From Phlebiopsis flavidoalba (taxonomy: Eukaryota; Basidiomycota; Agaricomycetes; Polyporales; Phanerochaetaceae): 64,000 nucleotides of DNA. The stretch spans positions 558,001 through 622,000 of the forward strand of contig JAOCPU010000010.1 of the NCBI GenBank assembly GCA_035772785.1, in the 5' to 3' direction. How positions within the stretch are numbered: position 1 is the stretch's first letter; the number at the start of each line of letters is the position of its first letter. Position numbers and translations under genes: made by a program. Shown piece after piece: positions 36,672 through 49,358 of this stretch. Under the pieces are notes generated by a model that ran no database searches, was not told the origin of the DNA, and was given only the letters and a program-made list of their open reading frames with translations.

Positions 36672-38265
36672 ATGGGGTCCAAATTCTAACATCGACGGGT
36701 TCTTGATGCTGTTCGATGCGCAGCCGTTCGCCAGGGTAATGCCGGGGTGGGGGGGTTTGTTATAGGATGATGGAAATCAATGACACAAGCCCAGGTACCT
36801 ATACGAGAACTACCGCAAGGTCTTTCGTAATCACTTGAGAAGGAGTTGGGCGCGCTGCAGACCTCTATGGCAGATCTCGTAAAGAAAAGCGAGAGAAAGA
36901 ACGGGCGACAGGCCTGGCACCAGAGGGACGCTCTCAAGGCGGTGGATGGCATGATTAAACGGACGGACGGAACCTGAAGCGCAAGGTACGCTGTGAATGT
37001 CCGTGTAAACCCATTCCGTGCTAACACAGGTTGGCACAGCTCAGCGAGCTCCAGAAGAACGCGGGCACACCGACGCTCGAAGTGATGCGCGAACGCCTAC
37101 AGCTACTCTCATCAGTGGAGAGTAATGCCATCCATGAGTGTGGCCTGAATTCGACCGCTGGGCAGACACCTATAATCGGAATTGATCGATGGTTGACCGA
37201 CTGGGCGCTGCGTTCTGGCAAAGAGAAGACGGCCAGGAAATTGGCACAAACTCGAGGAATAGAGGTAACGAATTTGGTACCGACTTTTGTCGGTGATGAG
37301 CCTGACCGGCTCCATTTCTCGTAGCGATTGGTTGACTTGGAGCTGTTTTCGGAAATACGGCGGATAGAGGAGGCACTCAACAAGCATAGTTGTACCGAGG
37401 CTCTGCTGTGGTGTAGCGAGAACAAGGCAGCACTGCGTAAAGTCAAGGTACAGCTTATTGAGATTGGCTGATCTGGCGCCGCTAATATTGTGCGTTTCAG
37501 AACCCTTTGGAGTTTGAGCTCCGTCTGCAAGAGTTCATAGAGCTAGCTCGTGATCGTAAATTACTGGAAGCAATCAATTATCAGAAAGAAAACATCTCAT
37601 ACAGTGGCAGGAGTCGCACGCCGTCCAAATCCAACAAGCATCCGCTTTGTTGGCGTATACCCCTTCTTCAGCGTTTGGTCCGTACAAGGTTAGTCTGCCT
37701 CCCATATCCAATCTACGCTATATTCATCGGGTCCCCAGCGCCTGTACGACCTTGCACGGTGGACGACCTCGTACAGTCATTCCGCTTGGCCCATCTATAA
37801 CCTCAGCACTCTCCCTACAGAGCCACTCCTTCACCTTGCAAATGTACGCCCGGTCTCGCGTCGTTGAAGCTTCCTACGTGCTACGCCGACCAGCAGGAAG
37901 GCGCAAAAACGTTGACTGTCGCCCGTTTTTGCGACAACAAATCTCGGGTTCCTGGCCAAGGAAGTCCCGTTCAGCTCGGAGGCGCCACCATATCAACTCC
38001 ACCATTGTTTGTGCCGACGGTCACGGGAAGGATAATGGTTGACGAGGACAACTTCCCTCTGGTGGCTTTCCCGCAACATGGACATCCTATTCGAGAAGAG
38101 GTCAGTGAGCGCTTGTATTTCGGAAGTTTGGTGTACCTGATGTTGTTGTCCAGGCGTTGGAGGACATGGCTGCCAACAACAACGGCCAAGTCACATGTCC
38201 AAGGACCCACGAGTCCTGCCACTTTACCGACTTGGGGGAACTCGCGCAAAGTTTTCGTCTCCTGA
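36672..38265 (+). CDS. Fyv10/MAEA (Gid9-type) subunit of the GID/CTLH E3 ubiquitin ligase
   Basis: A RING-like subunit of the GID/CTLH ubiquitin ligase, which in yeast degrades gluconeogenic enzymes. The start ATG at 36672 gives MGSNFNIDGFLMLF-like text then QPFAR, an intron (about 36735-36795), VPYENYRKVFRN and 'RQAWHQRDALKAVDGMIKR'. The LisH-like segment 'DRWLTDWALRSGKEKTARK' and 'LAQTRGIE' follow; the CTLH domain reads 'DLELFSEIRRIEEALNKHSC', 'TEALLWCSENKAALRKVK' and 'PLEFELRLQEFIELARDRKL'. After 'MLAYTPSSAFGPYK', the degenerate RING region contains CPFCDNKSRVPGQG, and the end 'VTCPRTHESCHFTDL' then RKVFVS-stop (38263-38265) is diagnostic of MAEA. Frame slips are present, but domain order is complete. 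Confidence 0.85.
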
Positions 38266-39536
38266 TCGCCATGCCTCGAGGGTTAACGCACATATATCTG
38301 CTGTACTATACTGTATCATCGCTGTATCGTAACATTGTAGGATCTCTGTATCCATGATTCGCACATAACCTTTTCGATCCCGCATCTAAGGAGGCCCAGA
38401 GCCAGCCGTCCAAGCCCCAGCAAATTTTCAACATTTGGAATACGTGCGGTGCGAGTCACCATTTTGTACCGTCGTCTGGCCATGGGGTCTCCTCGACGGG
38501 CATCCGTGGCCAATCCGCCCGCCGATTTTCGAGCGCGGGAATTGGACAAAAATATGGTAAATACCTGTCCCAACGACTTGTCATCCAGTTCAACCGTTCA
38601 CAATATCCCATAAATATCCATGAATTCTCACGCTCTTCAGCACAGTGGTGCACAAATGTCCACAACTCGTCATAAGCTGCCATGAACGCTCACTATGACA
38701 AGCTGTGAGACCCTGTGGTGAGATGATGGCATGCCTTAGGCTTAATTTAAACATACTACAGTCCTCAGTAGTGTCATCTGCAATCAATATCTGGCTCTTA
38801 CCAAAAAGTTACTTGCGGATAGTACTCCACTTCCTTACGCATTGCTACAGGGAGCTTTAGAGATAGAGCTTTCATTTTCTTTTGACTGAGGTATTGTCAT
38901 AGTCAACACTAGGGGTGCTATTGAGTCAATACTTGCTGTGACCTAGTACTTGTCAATTACCTAAGCTTACCGGATTAGTATGGGGTATCAGTTTCTCATA
39001 GTCACTCAGCCGCGCAGTGCCAAAAATGGAACTCGCAGTTGTGAATCTCTCTGCGAGAATTATGGTCAGGGCCACTGTGCACCCTAGTGAATGGTTGTGC
39101 CACAGTTGTGGAATGTCGTGGTGCGTTATGATAATCTGTGATAAGTCATGGAATATTGTGATACGTTTTGTGCATCATTGTGGAATTTTGTGAGGTGCCC
39201 AGTAATACATGTGTTTTTCGATTTTTGTCCAGAAACAGCCTTCATACGCCGAGGCAGCCCAAGACTGGCGCCAACAGGGCGCTTGTCCCGGGTCTGATTT
39301 GATGGGACCTATAGTGAGTTTTCTTGCCCTCATCTCGTTATCGCGGGTGCATGACATGACTCTTATCTCTCCAGTCGCATGCCTGGCCGTTGGAGAGTGG
39401 CGGCATTCTTTTTTGATAGAATTTATACGTCTCGTGAGCATATAAACCCGAGAGTGCATGGAAATTGCGCCTACGGCCGCTCTGTGCCCCAACCCTCCGG
39501 TGAGATAGGAACGTATAGGAACGACGACGAGCGAAG
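38266..39536. other. Intergenic; degenerate short repeats near 39100-39200
   Basis: No gene is recognised. Three imperfect copies of a TGTGGAAT...GTGATACG-like unit occur at about 39107, 39147 and 39178. A short + strand reading near 39230-39310 ('PSYAEAAQDWRQQGACPG') is not assignable. Confidence 0.35.
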
Positions 39537-42057
39537 ATGCCCGTTCGAAGTGCAAAGCGTCTTCTGCGAAAGCTGGAGGTGTCGCATGATGAGTAAATCT
39601 GACCTATTCGCCAGATGTTTCCTCTCGGTACGGTTCTACGAATACGGCCGAAGCGATTATAGCTTAACCATGCTTTGCGATAGAATGATGATCTCCTTCC
39701 CGTTGCGCCAGAAAAAGCGTACATGGAGAGCTTGGAACTTTGTTGCATTGTAAGTCACCCTGGGATGGTTCTGTCGGCCGATGCTCATGTTGTCAATGGC
39801 AAGCTGGATCGCGGACAGCTTCAACATCAACACGTACGAATATTTACTTGCAATCCCGGCTGAGAACTTCTGAACATGGTTTTCTAGATGGATGATCGTT
39901 TCTTCTATGGTACAGCTTGGTCTCTCTTGGTGGCAAAGCGTGGATATGTGTCTGGATTGGATATACTGTCGTCGCCCCCTTCATCGTCCTCAACGCCCCG
40001 ACCGGGAGCCATTTTCCACATCACCTTCCCAGTCGTTCGCACGGACAAGTTTTTGGGTTGTACGGGAGCCTCTGGCCGGTCTTTAACCGAGGAGTTATGG
40101 CATGGTACGCCGCACGTCTATATTCAAAAAGCTGATTAACGACTGATCATTCTTCCATACAGCATTTGGTATGGTGTACAAGCTAGCATCGGAGGAAATT
40201 GCGTCTTTGTGATGCTACGCGCTATGTGGCCAAGTGTTAACAACATCCGTATGCATGATGATGTGTTGTCTTCGCAGGTGTAGACGTACTAACGACAAAT
40301 ACACAGCCAATCATCTACCGGCGTCCTCCGGGGACACAGACACGAAGGACTTCATGTGCTTCTTCCTGTTCTGGCTCATCTCACTTCCCGCTATATGGTT
40401 CCCCATTCACAAAATGTGAGTGCTGTATACTGTCTGGATCAAATGGAGAAATTGATCGCACGTACAGCCGTCATTTGTTCACAGTGAAAGCTGTCATCGT
40501 TCCTATCCGCGGGCATTAAGTTCATTTGTCTGGTGTATCGTCAAGGCACATGGAGTTGGTCCAATTGTCCACCAGCCAAGTACCGTGCATGGCAGCACCC
40601 TGGGCATGGAAACATGGTTGCAAGTCTCATGTCATGTTATAGCAACATGGCGACTCTCGTCACGTAAGTCCACCTACCTATCTCTGTTAGCCAATGTTTT
40701 TCACCTCGGACCATGGCTAGCAACGCAGCGGACTTTGCTTCTCGTGCTACCTACGCACGTCCGCAACAGTTCTCCCCCAGCTCATCTCTCCGTACCTCAC
40801 TCGGCTTCTCGATCGTGACTTCATTCGGCATCATAGTTAGCTCGTCCTCGCAGACTCATCTATGGCGTAGGCGGTCTGGTCGCCCATCGACTTGTTGAAC
40901 AAGTTCCTCGTAACGCGACTCGCCATCGCATGCGACGAAACGAGGTTTGCGCGTACGTCGCACTATCTGCTATGTGGCGCTTCGCCTGGGTGTATTGACA
41001 TGCGTGATTGGCAGGTGTTGTTTCATCGCGGCGAGCCTTCATCATTGCACAGGTAAGCAAAAATGTCTCGGTTTTCGATGAGCCGTCCCAGATCGTCGGT
41101 GATGACCCGTTAACCAAACCTTGCCATATAGCTTGGGTGAGTTTGACATTAGACCCAGACCCAAGATGTCGTTTCTATCTAATCATAACGCTTCCGCAGA
41201 ACCAACATCTCGGCGAACTCCATCAGCGCAGGCTGCGACCTGACGGCTCTGTTTCCTCCTCAGTACATTGTACGTACTCACGAAAACTTCTCTGCACAGA
41301 CGGCGGCGGTGCTGATTGGCCGTGGTGTAGAACATTCGTCGGGGAGGCCTTCATCGCGGCCCCATAGTGTCGGCATCTGTATGCTACCATGTGAATCTCC
41401 TCAAGAGTATCAACAACTTCAGCTCGTACCTGTTCCGCGTACTTCCGTGATTCTTGAGCTCTATTGCAGGCGTCATGGTACGGAATCCCCCCCTGAGTCC
41501 CGATCTCGAACTCAATCCACGTTCGCTCATCAGAATTCATCTTTCAATTTCGCCGCCGCCTAGATCTCCGACTACTGGGCTCGTCAGGCGTGTGCCATTA
41601 CCGCGTCAAGGATCTCTACACCACTGATAGACAGGCGTGGTACTGTGTACACCTACGGAATCAACTTCCGGTTCGTCTCTCACAGTTCCCACTGATTTCT
41701 ACTCCCATACTCAATGTAAACACAGAGCATACGCAGCATACATAGCCGGCATCCTCATCAACGTCGTCTGGCTTCGCTGGTGATAGTATGTCTTCCTCTT
41801 CCGTGCATCCAATCTTTGCTGATAGATGGCCGGGCAGCGGGTCGCACTGTTCCGATCGCCGCGACGCACATCTACGAGATGTCGTTCTTTCACTGGCTTC
41901 GGCGCTTATCCATGATCGTGTACTGCGCGCTCAGCTATACGTCTTCCCGCCTGCGGGTGCAACGCGGTGTTCGAAGAGAAGGATGTCTCCGACCTCGAGC
42001 CGTATGCGACGAGGGTCTGCAGGATACAGTTTAGTGTGGACAAGAAGGAGGATGTAA
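39537..42057 (+). CDS. NCS1-family nucleobase/allantoin permease
   Basis: A 12-helix plasma-membrane transporter of the Fur4/Dal4/Fui1 group, importing uracil, allantoin or a related nucleobase. The start ATG at 39537 reads [16 protein letters not shown]. The family hallmark [20 protein letters not shown] leads to '[12 protein letters not shown]', '[20 protein letters not shown]' and '[17 protein letters not shown]' (39770-40105). '[20 protein letters not shown]' (about 40170), '[20 protein letters not shown]' (about 40350) and '[20 protein letters not shown]' follow. Helix 8-12 pieces include '[16 protein letters not shown]' (about 41730) and '[16 protein letters not shown]' (about 41835), with a C-terminal tail ending about 42057. 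Many short introns and frame slips are present. Substrate specificity cannot be read from these data. It faces the next gene tail to tail, about 160 bp apart. Confidence 0.8.
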
Positions 42058-42220
42058 CTTCGTCACCTCTACCGCTGTATAGGTTAATAAATCGGCAGTC
42101 CACCGAACAAAGAAAAATAAACCAAGATGATTATCAACCATCTTGCTTCCATATAATACAACAGTTCCTTTTTTCTGCTCATACATTTATTGGCTTTTGT
42201 TGTTTCGAGGGTATGTCTTC

Positions 42221-44182
42221 TCATTCCGCAGTAGCCTCAACCTCCGACCGTCTTTTCCCCTTCGTGTCCTCGGCATAATTCTCGTAAAAGTTGGCCTCAT
42301 CTTTGCCCGTGCCGCCGTCGCTTCTCCCTGGACCGTCCCAGAAGTGGAATGCCTGGCTGTGCACACCGTAAGACGTCGGTACAACTTCCAGAAGGTCGCC
42401 ACGCGCCACCTCGATGGCAGGAATCTCGGAAGCAGGCAAGCCGATCAGGTAGGCAAGAATGCAAACGGATGACAGAGGCATGTCCGACGATGAGTAAGTC
42501 CTCGCGCTCGCGCTCAAGTTCAATTAGCGTTGGCTCGAGACGGGACTATCCGACAGTCAGCCCCACGGCGTCCGGATGAAAGAGAAGGAAAACGCACCGC
42601 AGAGGTCATGGTAGCTTTCCGCGCGGGGCGCACGGTACGCATACGGGTCCTTGACGAAGCGCTCCCATTCGTCGGGGAAGAACTTGCGTACCTGCTCCGG
42701 CGTGAGGGCCGTCCCACACGCCAGGATTGATTTCCGACATCTGCGGCTTCTCAATGACCTTGACCCGTGGTGTCGGAACCGATTCGGAGGCGGATGTCGT
42801 GAGGAACGGCCAGGCGGTGTGGTGTGAGCGCCGCCGCGCGGATGTCCATATCTGCTGGGCGCGTGAGTGGGCGCGTTTAGCTTGGTATGAAGAGAACGAG
42901 TCATACGACGAGCCGGCGGTCTGAAGCGTCGATTCCTCGTTGTTCGAGAGATTTTTTCGCGCGGCGCTCCAAAACAAACTCTTTCAATCGTTCTGCGTAT
43001 TCCCATCCGGCGGGTGAAAGGTTCCGAATCTGCCTTGTATGAATGTTCGATGACCGTGACTGCGGGGTGGGACCTGCCCGGACTATACTGCAGTGTAAGC
43101 GTTACAAAGTATAAGTGGGTGGGCAGATTGCTTACACGAGCGAAGTAGATTGTACGGAATCTATTGTGAATATTCATGAGGAAAAAGACGATGCGTGACT
43201 TGAACCTCATTAGTAGGTTAAAACCAGACGAGACGTGTTGCAGCGACCTACCTGTAGGTAGCCTCGGATGTTTCTGAGGAGTTATGAGCTGACGGTTCGA
43301 ATGATCGAGCCCCCCGAGGATGCTCACATTGACCATTAATCTGCTCACCAACCTATGTGAAGGGCATAAGCTCGACTTAACTATCCAAGTGTGTTCATAC
43401 TCACATTCACAATACGAATGCTTGGATGGTTGGTCTCTGCTGTTCTATGGATTGATAGTGTTGTTCATGGTCTTTGATACGTTTGTAATAGTCTTGTATA
43501 GCTTGTTCTGGGTCCCAACCACGATACTAGTTCAAAATGAGGGCTATCGCTACAAATATAATGAGATTGTAGCTTACGTCTGGAGACGAAATCTTGACAC
43601 ACGAATGTTGGAGGGTGCAGAATAATTTCTTCATTATCGCAGGCATGAGATTCTACACAAGTGGTATAGGTAAGAACATAGCAAACCGTGAGTATCACCG
43701 CACACAGACGAGAAAGACCATGTGTACGCCTCTCGCCTCTGCCTTTTCAGCAAGCTCCTGGCGTTTAGCACGCGTCCCGTTGTTCGCATCGTACACAACG
43801 ACCTGGCCTCCTGCATCGAAGAAGTCCCATATCATCTGCTCACATCCGCCTGCAATCTTGCCCCTTAGTTCAATCGTCGTCTCGGGGCTCTTTTCGCCTG
43901 CCGATTGTGTTAGATGATGTCTGCGTAGAAGGCACATACACTGCGAACCTAAGGTGAAGTAGTCTGGAGGTAGCTTCTGCGAGCTGCCGAGGACCTTTCT
44001 GCGATAGTACCCCCCAAAGAAATGACTTGGGTCTTCACACCCGTCCAGCGGAGATACCGCTCGAGTGCCCGGGATATATGTGTCTTTCCACGCGCTGGTA
44101 GACCGACGGTACATACCAAGATCTTACCGGCGTGGAAGAGAAGACCAGAGGCCGTGGTATATAGCGGCTTTTGTGCAACCAT
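42221..44182 (-). CDS. 6-phosphofructo-2-kinase (PFKFB-type, phosphatase domain probably inactive)
   Basis: Makes fructose-2,6-bisphosphate, the activator of phosphofructokinase and inhibitor of gluconeogenesis. The start at 44182 reads MVAQKPLYTTASGLLFHAGK, then the Walker A 'VGLPARGKTHIS' and 'RALERYLRWTGVKTQVISLG'. 'YDANNGTRAKRQELAEKAEA' lies near 43770. Next come 'GWDPEQAIQDYYKRIKDHE'-like text (about 43520-43470) and 'YLQSRIVFFLMNIHNRFRTI' with YFAR. In canonical bifunctional enzymes an RHGE motif follows YFAR; here, after an intron, the text reads R-A-G. The phosphatase-like part continues 'LSPAGWEYAERLKEFVLERR', 'TSARRRSHHTAWPFL', 'GVWDGLTPEQVRKFFPDEWE' and 'DPYAYRAPRAESYHDLCVRL', ending EVEATAE-stop. 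Several indels occur. The kinase call is confident. Confidence 0.87.
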
Positions 44183-44506
44183 CGCAAGGCAAGGCGGTGA
44201 TACGACCAGGTGTGAGTGCGAAGAGCTTGAGGAGGATGTGGTGCAGAGCCAAGCAGCGGAATGACGGCCGCTCTGAACATCCGCATCTAATCTTATCTAT
44301 AGCAGCAGCGATGCTCTCTGTTGATCTAAGCGCTTTGGATATTTTCCTTAATTCTGTATTATTCCCATGTGCCGAAAAACTGGTCTGGGTTCCAAAGAAA
44401 AAAACGGCAGAGATGGAGAGTGCAATGTTTTACATATCAATTGTGACAGCAAAGGGCAAGGAAGAAATCAAGAAATCCTAACACGATAGCACTGACAAGA
44501 GAGTGA
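44183..44506. other. Intergenic between two - strand genes
   Basis: Holds the 3' flank of the ALYREF gene and the promoter or upstream exon of the PFKFB gene. No other feature seen. Confidence 0.4.
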
Positions 44507-45392
44507 TCAAGGCTTCACGTCGGGCTCAACATGAGTACGATAGTCTTCCATTTCAGCATCTAGTTGAGCGGCCGTCAAAATTCTTCACTCGCTTTGGTCC
44601 TTCTTCTTACGCGGCTTACGGTTGTTTGCGGCTATTCGTGAGAGTAGTAGCGGCAGCAGGTGCAGCATTTGTTGTGGGGACAAGTTTCTTTCGAATGCTG
44701 TATACGCAGGAGATTGAGAAATCGATACAGCAGTGTGACAGAAGAAAACTTACGGTTGCTGTGGTTGTTGTCCAGGGTTAGCAGCAGCGAGACCTATGCG
44801 TTGCAACAAAGACGGTGGCTGAGGTTGAGGTGGGCTAGTGTGCCTGCTTTAAATCGTCCTCGTCCTTGACAATCTCAATCTTTATGGGAACGTCCTGTTG
44901 ATGCAGTGTCGGACCACATGAAGCTCCTGCATCCTAACAAAGAGAGCACACAGGGCCCAGGAGCACTCACTGCACGTCAATGATCTTCCCGTTGTACTTT
45001 CGCCGCGCGAGGCCTGCATCCTCCTTCTTGTGGAATGTGACTACAGCCATGCCCTTGGACTGTGCCTGATTGTTGTAGACAATAAATGCATCCTGTACTG
45101 GTCCTACTGTCTTCGAAAACAATGCCTACAGAATTGAATGAAGCTCGAGAACGTCTCAAAGCGGGCAGCTTGAATATGAACGTACCCGAACTTCCTCCTC
45201 ATTCACATCCGCAGGTAGCATACTTAGCATGATCTTACTTCCAACTTTTACCTGTGCACCAGCAGCGACACGTCGCGCCGCCTGCTGGTCCTTCCACGCC
45301 GGCGGCGCACGCCCAGCCTGCGCACTGTTGCCCACCACCTGGTTCTTGCGAGCGTGACCATGGTAGTTCGCGTAACGTTTGGGACCATCCAT
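44507..45392 (-). CDS. ALYREF/Yra1-like mRNA export adaptor
   Basis: A TREX-associated adaptor linking the helicase Sub2/UAP56 to mRNA and the export receptor. The start at 45392 reads MDGPKRYANYHGHARKNQVV. Then 'ARRVAAGAQVKVGSKIMLSM' contains RNP2 of a single RRM. An intron ends before 'ALFSKTVGPVQDAFIVYNNQ', RNP1 is SKGMAVVTF, and 'KYNGKIIDV' closes the RRM core. After another intron come 'IKIEIVKDEDDL', a Pro/Gln linker with 'LLQRIGLAAANPGQQPQQP', and the conserved C-terminal helix 'LTAAQLDAEMEDYRTHVEP', a UAP56-binding-type motif, with stop at 44507-44509. The RRM exons are intact; one slip lies in the linker. A short in-frame leader upstream ('KPPFEHAN') could extend the N-terminus. Confidence 0.85.
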
Positions 45393-45790
45393 GTTGGCGT
45401 GTTCGAATGGCGGTTTGTTTCAACAATAATCCAGGTGTAACGAGATAGGAGACCCGCAATAGGAGGGATCGTCCCTGTCCGAAATGGATGTAATGAGGCG
45501 GAAGCAAGAGGATTAGACGCGCAAACCTCAAGGTTTCTCGGAAGGCCAGCTACCAGTAGTACCTGATAGCAGATTCAAGGTTATAATTTTCATTGTCGGG
45601 GATAGAGCATCCTCAATTTGACTGAAGCATAATTACTCAAGTACGATTCAATACGTGACTTTGCATAAAAACCGAACGCTTGCAATGCAGTTCGCTGTGG
45701 CGTTTTCAAGTGGCACTGGAAAAAGCACGCGGTAACTGTAGCTTAACACATAGATTGTTGGCAAGGCCGGTTAGCATTTGATGAATCATC
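45393..45790. other. Intergenic
   Basis: Contains the promoter side of the ALYREF gene and the 3' flank of the P450 gene. No other feature seen. Confidence 0.4.
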
Positions 45791-48055
45791 CTAGTTTCGA
45801 GCAGCTTGGGCCAATTGATCGAAGGCATCAGCGACTTCTGGCAGCTTTGACGCCATTTTTGACACCAGGTCTGTCGAACGAAGATTGAGGATGTATTCGA
45901 AAGGAGCAGGCTCCCTAGATTGGGGTCACAAGTCAGCCGATTTAATCTTTCTTTATATAATCCGAGTAAAAACTTACATAACCACACCATTATCAACTAA
46001 TGCCATTGACGAAGGCAATTTTGCTTTACCCTCGGAATCGTGGGCGGGCGCGATGTCCGTAGCCCATAGAATGTTGACAATATTGATGAACAAGGACTGC
46101 ACAGCGAGGTCCTTTCCGCAACATATCCTACGGGAAAATATCTCAGCCCGGTGTTTCATAAGAGGAGGCAAATCATACCTGCGCCCTGCGCCAAAGCTCG
46201 CGTGACCCAGTCCAACGGTATCTGAAATGGAGGTATCAAGGCCGCCATCTGGGGCGAGATACCGTTCTGGATTGAAGTCATCGGGGTTTTTGAATACAGC
46301 GGGGTCGTGGTTCATCCCCCTGTAGAGCATTAGGCCAAGCATGTTCAGTATATGAGGTACCATACCAGACATTCTGTATGATGATAGTACCTACAGCAAT
46401 GCTATCGGATGAGCATTCGCGTCCACATACGCTACAAGTGGATATATTACCCTTGGGTATAAGATGACCGTCGAACCAGTCATCCTGAGAAATCTTCCTG
46501 GGTAGGCCTGACAATTGCTAGTATAAACGACCCGTGTTTTGACACGGCTCAAAAAAGCACATACCCATAGGAACCACTGGCCGCCAGCGGAGAACCTCTT
46601 TGACCAATGCCGCCACGTACGGCAAGCTGGGCTCATCGTCGAATGAAGGCATCCGGGAGGGGCCCACGACTGCGTCAATTTCTTGCTGAGCCTTACGCAT
46701 GCATTGTGGATGCAAGATCATAGCAAGGAGGAAGACTCTAAGAGTGGCGGCGCTCTAGAGAGAAGTTTTTAAACAATGACAAAAATAAAAATAGGAAACG
46801 TACTGTTTCTGAGCCTGCTCCACTGGGGGGATGATCATCACGACGCTACTCGAGAACAAAGCCACTAGATAAATACTGTACTTACAAGAAGCCTCCAGGT
46901 TCGTGGTGAGCCACGCTATATCTTGAAGATCAAGGCCAAGTCGTCCCCGGTCTTGCAGTATTTTTCGCAGCCCATGAGGGCTTCTACGATCTCACAGTGA
47001 GTCTCATCAAGCGATCAGTTCCACAGAGAAACGTTCACCTCCTTCGTGTCAATATCTTCCATTCCTTTCAAGAACCCAGTGAACATTTCGCCGTCTAGCT
47101 GTTCCTGTTCCAGAGACCATCTCTTCCACGGAGCGATCGCCGCCGGCAGGTGCAGCATCCTATGGAAAGATCTCTACCAATCGCCTACCCGGAACGGCCT
47201 CCTTAGCGGTTTTGTGCACCCACCCGTTGATAGCGTCAACAACGGGATCCATACTCGGGTCAAGCGGCGGCCAGCCATAAATAATAGACAACCAGATTAG
47301 TGCTAGCACTGGAGCTATGGATAGGCATAGGTAAGTCGCGTCAAGGACATAAGTGGAGGTGCGGGCTGACCGGCGAATGTGTGAGTCCTTGTTTTCGGGG
47401 TCCAAGAGAAGAGCAGAGACAAGCCGCACGGCGTATTCTTCTTGCAGGGGCCGGTACGGGCGGTGACGGCACGCGTATGGAAACCCTCATGACCAGCTTT
47501 TACGCAACCGCCTCCAGCTACAGACCGTTGTTTTCAGCTCCTGATGAACCTTGGTTTCTGTGCGCAGTTGAGGAACGACTAGTCCAGCCGTACGGCGCGA
47601 AGGCGGGGTTCCTGCTACCCGCACATAAGTTCGTTTGCCATGATCAAGCGCGGTCTGTCGCTGTATATCCCTGAACGATGGCCTCAAGTATCTCGGTAAG
47701 TGCGCAGAAGAGCGGAGACACAACATGGCACCCACTCAGCAGCCTAGCCGTTGTCGAGAAATCATTGATGACAACAATGCGTTGACCAAGTATGCTCAGC
47801 GAAAAGGATATTCCCTAAAAATGGAGAACGTAGGGTCAAGTACCAGCGAAGTGACAAGCGAGTTATGATACTCACCGTACAGTCCTTTTCCACTCCTCGA
47901 ACTTTTGCCAGTAGAGGGTGCTCGGTAGTCTGAAAGATATTGCCCAAACCTAGTACCCGGCGGTCCGGGCGGCATAGATTGATGTATTCTTCTAGCAGCA
48001 CGAGCCGTGGTCCATAGCAACAAGCAGCAGCAAGGGATAAGACCCTATGAGCCAT
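45791..48055 (-). CDS. Cytochrome P450 monooxygenase
   Basis: A heme-thiolate monooxygenase, probably ER-anchored. The start ATG at 48055 is followed by a hydrophobic stretch and the proline-rich hinge LPPGPPGT (about 47970). Then come 'GNIFQTTEHPLLAKV', an early-domain piece near 47560-47700, and an I-helix AGSET motif (about 46830). 'ILHPQCMRKAQQEIDAVVGP' and the ExxR helix 'LVKEVLRWRPVVPMG' (about 46610) follow. The PERF-type motif is NPERY (about 46265). The heme signature FGAGRRICCGKDLA, matching FxxGxRxCxG with the axial Cys, is split by an intron (about 46127-46175). The C-terminus contains REPAPFEYILNLRS, stop 45791-45793. It resembles multicopy basidiomycete P450s; CYP family and substrate cannot be stated. 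Small indels break several exons. Confidence 0.85.
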
Positions 48056-48753
48056 GGTGATGACGGTGGGTCGACAAGCGAGCATGTCGGTGCACGTACA
48101 ATGTATGCACAGTTCTGAACGAGCTCGTACACTTATACCATCTCGGCTACGCCTAGACACATTGATCAGCTTCGTCCGAGTCGCATTCCCTACTAAAAGC
48201 CCACGGTCTAATGTTTTCACTCATTTCCATTCCCCGGGTATCGGTGATTGGTATGCACAGAATCGCTAGCGTTTGAAGTAGCGAAGCGAGATTCGCTGAG
48301 AGTCCTAAAAATGGGCTCGGCCCTGGCCTGTCTCGTAAGTGAGGATCAGTTTTCCGTGATACTTATCTGGTACATGGACCGAAAGTGAGGCGGGGATAGC
48401 GAACACCCATGCACGTCTAGGCTTTTTCCACTTCGGAGCTCACATGTTTGAAATGTTAATGCTGACTTGAGGCTACCGGAGCGTTACAATATCGCCCGTG
48501 CCTGAGGCTGAATGGTACGCTCTCCCTTTTATCCACATCTGTAATATGCACAGGTCGGGTTCGGGATCCCCGAACTGCGAGTACGTCAAGTCTACAAGAG
48601 AAGGTTTCAGAATTCGGGGGATGTCTCGATCGCGATCAACCCTGAGCTCGACAGAGAGACTCAACTCACGAGCGCTACACCTCTACGATACTCCTTCGCA
48701 CTATCGCCTTGACTGCATTCCGCGCATCGTAATGGACACACAGTCGTGGTTGC
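48056..48753. other. Intergenic between the P450 gene and the transposable element
   Basis: Presumed promoter of the P450 gene. No gene or repeat seen; a short open frame at 48498-48773 (+) has no motif and runs into the element. Confidence 0.4.
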
Positions 48754-48756
48754 TAA

Positions 48757-49332
48757 CACTGCGGAGAAGTTAACATAAATCGGCCGGATTCATGCTAGAC
48801 GCACGCTAGACGCTGAAACAATGTGTCCTCCCATGTCTCGTCACGATAAAATTGCAGAATATATGGTAGAAAAATATAAAATAAGCCTGACAAAAAATAA
48901 AAAATGATAAATTCGAAAGACTCTGTCCTGTACATTTTAATTGACCTATGGGAGCATCCTGTTAGGGACATTAGAAAGATATTTGACCGCTTATCTGAGG
49001 ACAATGCAGAGATATATTCTGATAGCATAAATCTACTAACATGTAGATACTGTGGGAAAATAGCGCAGCAGTGATGTAGTGGGTATTTGATTCATGCCGA
49101 ATAAGTGATTCTCACCATTCTCTCAACTATTCACTGTGTAATCACTATGGATTTTTATTGGAGATTTATTGAATTAATCCACAGGACATATTTTTCATTA
49201 TGCTGTCGAGATTATTCTCATATATGTCAAGCTCATACATTATTGATGCTACTGTGGATGCTAAATGAGAGGGATTTCAAAGACATAGTGCATATTCATT
49301 TAGAATAAATCTGCCATCAAGATGTATCTGTC
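48757..49332 (+). repeat. Left arm of the foldback element
   Basis: Inverted copy of 49359-49935. Anchor matches with the reverse complement of the other arm include GGATTCATGCTAGACGCACG near the end, AAATTGCAGAATAT, GATATTCTGA-like, AATTAATCCACAG, TGGATG, and CATCAAGATGTATCTG next to the loop. Confidence 0.8.
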
Positions 49333-49358
49333 AGATAACTTTCTAAATTAGGCTATAT

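Noticed and set aside
42221..48055. Metabolic gene cluster (permease, PFKFB, ALYREF, P450)
   Set aside because: The genes belong to unrelated processes and there is no backbone enzyme; the adjacency looks incidental.
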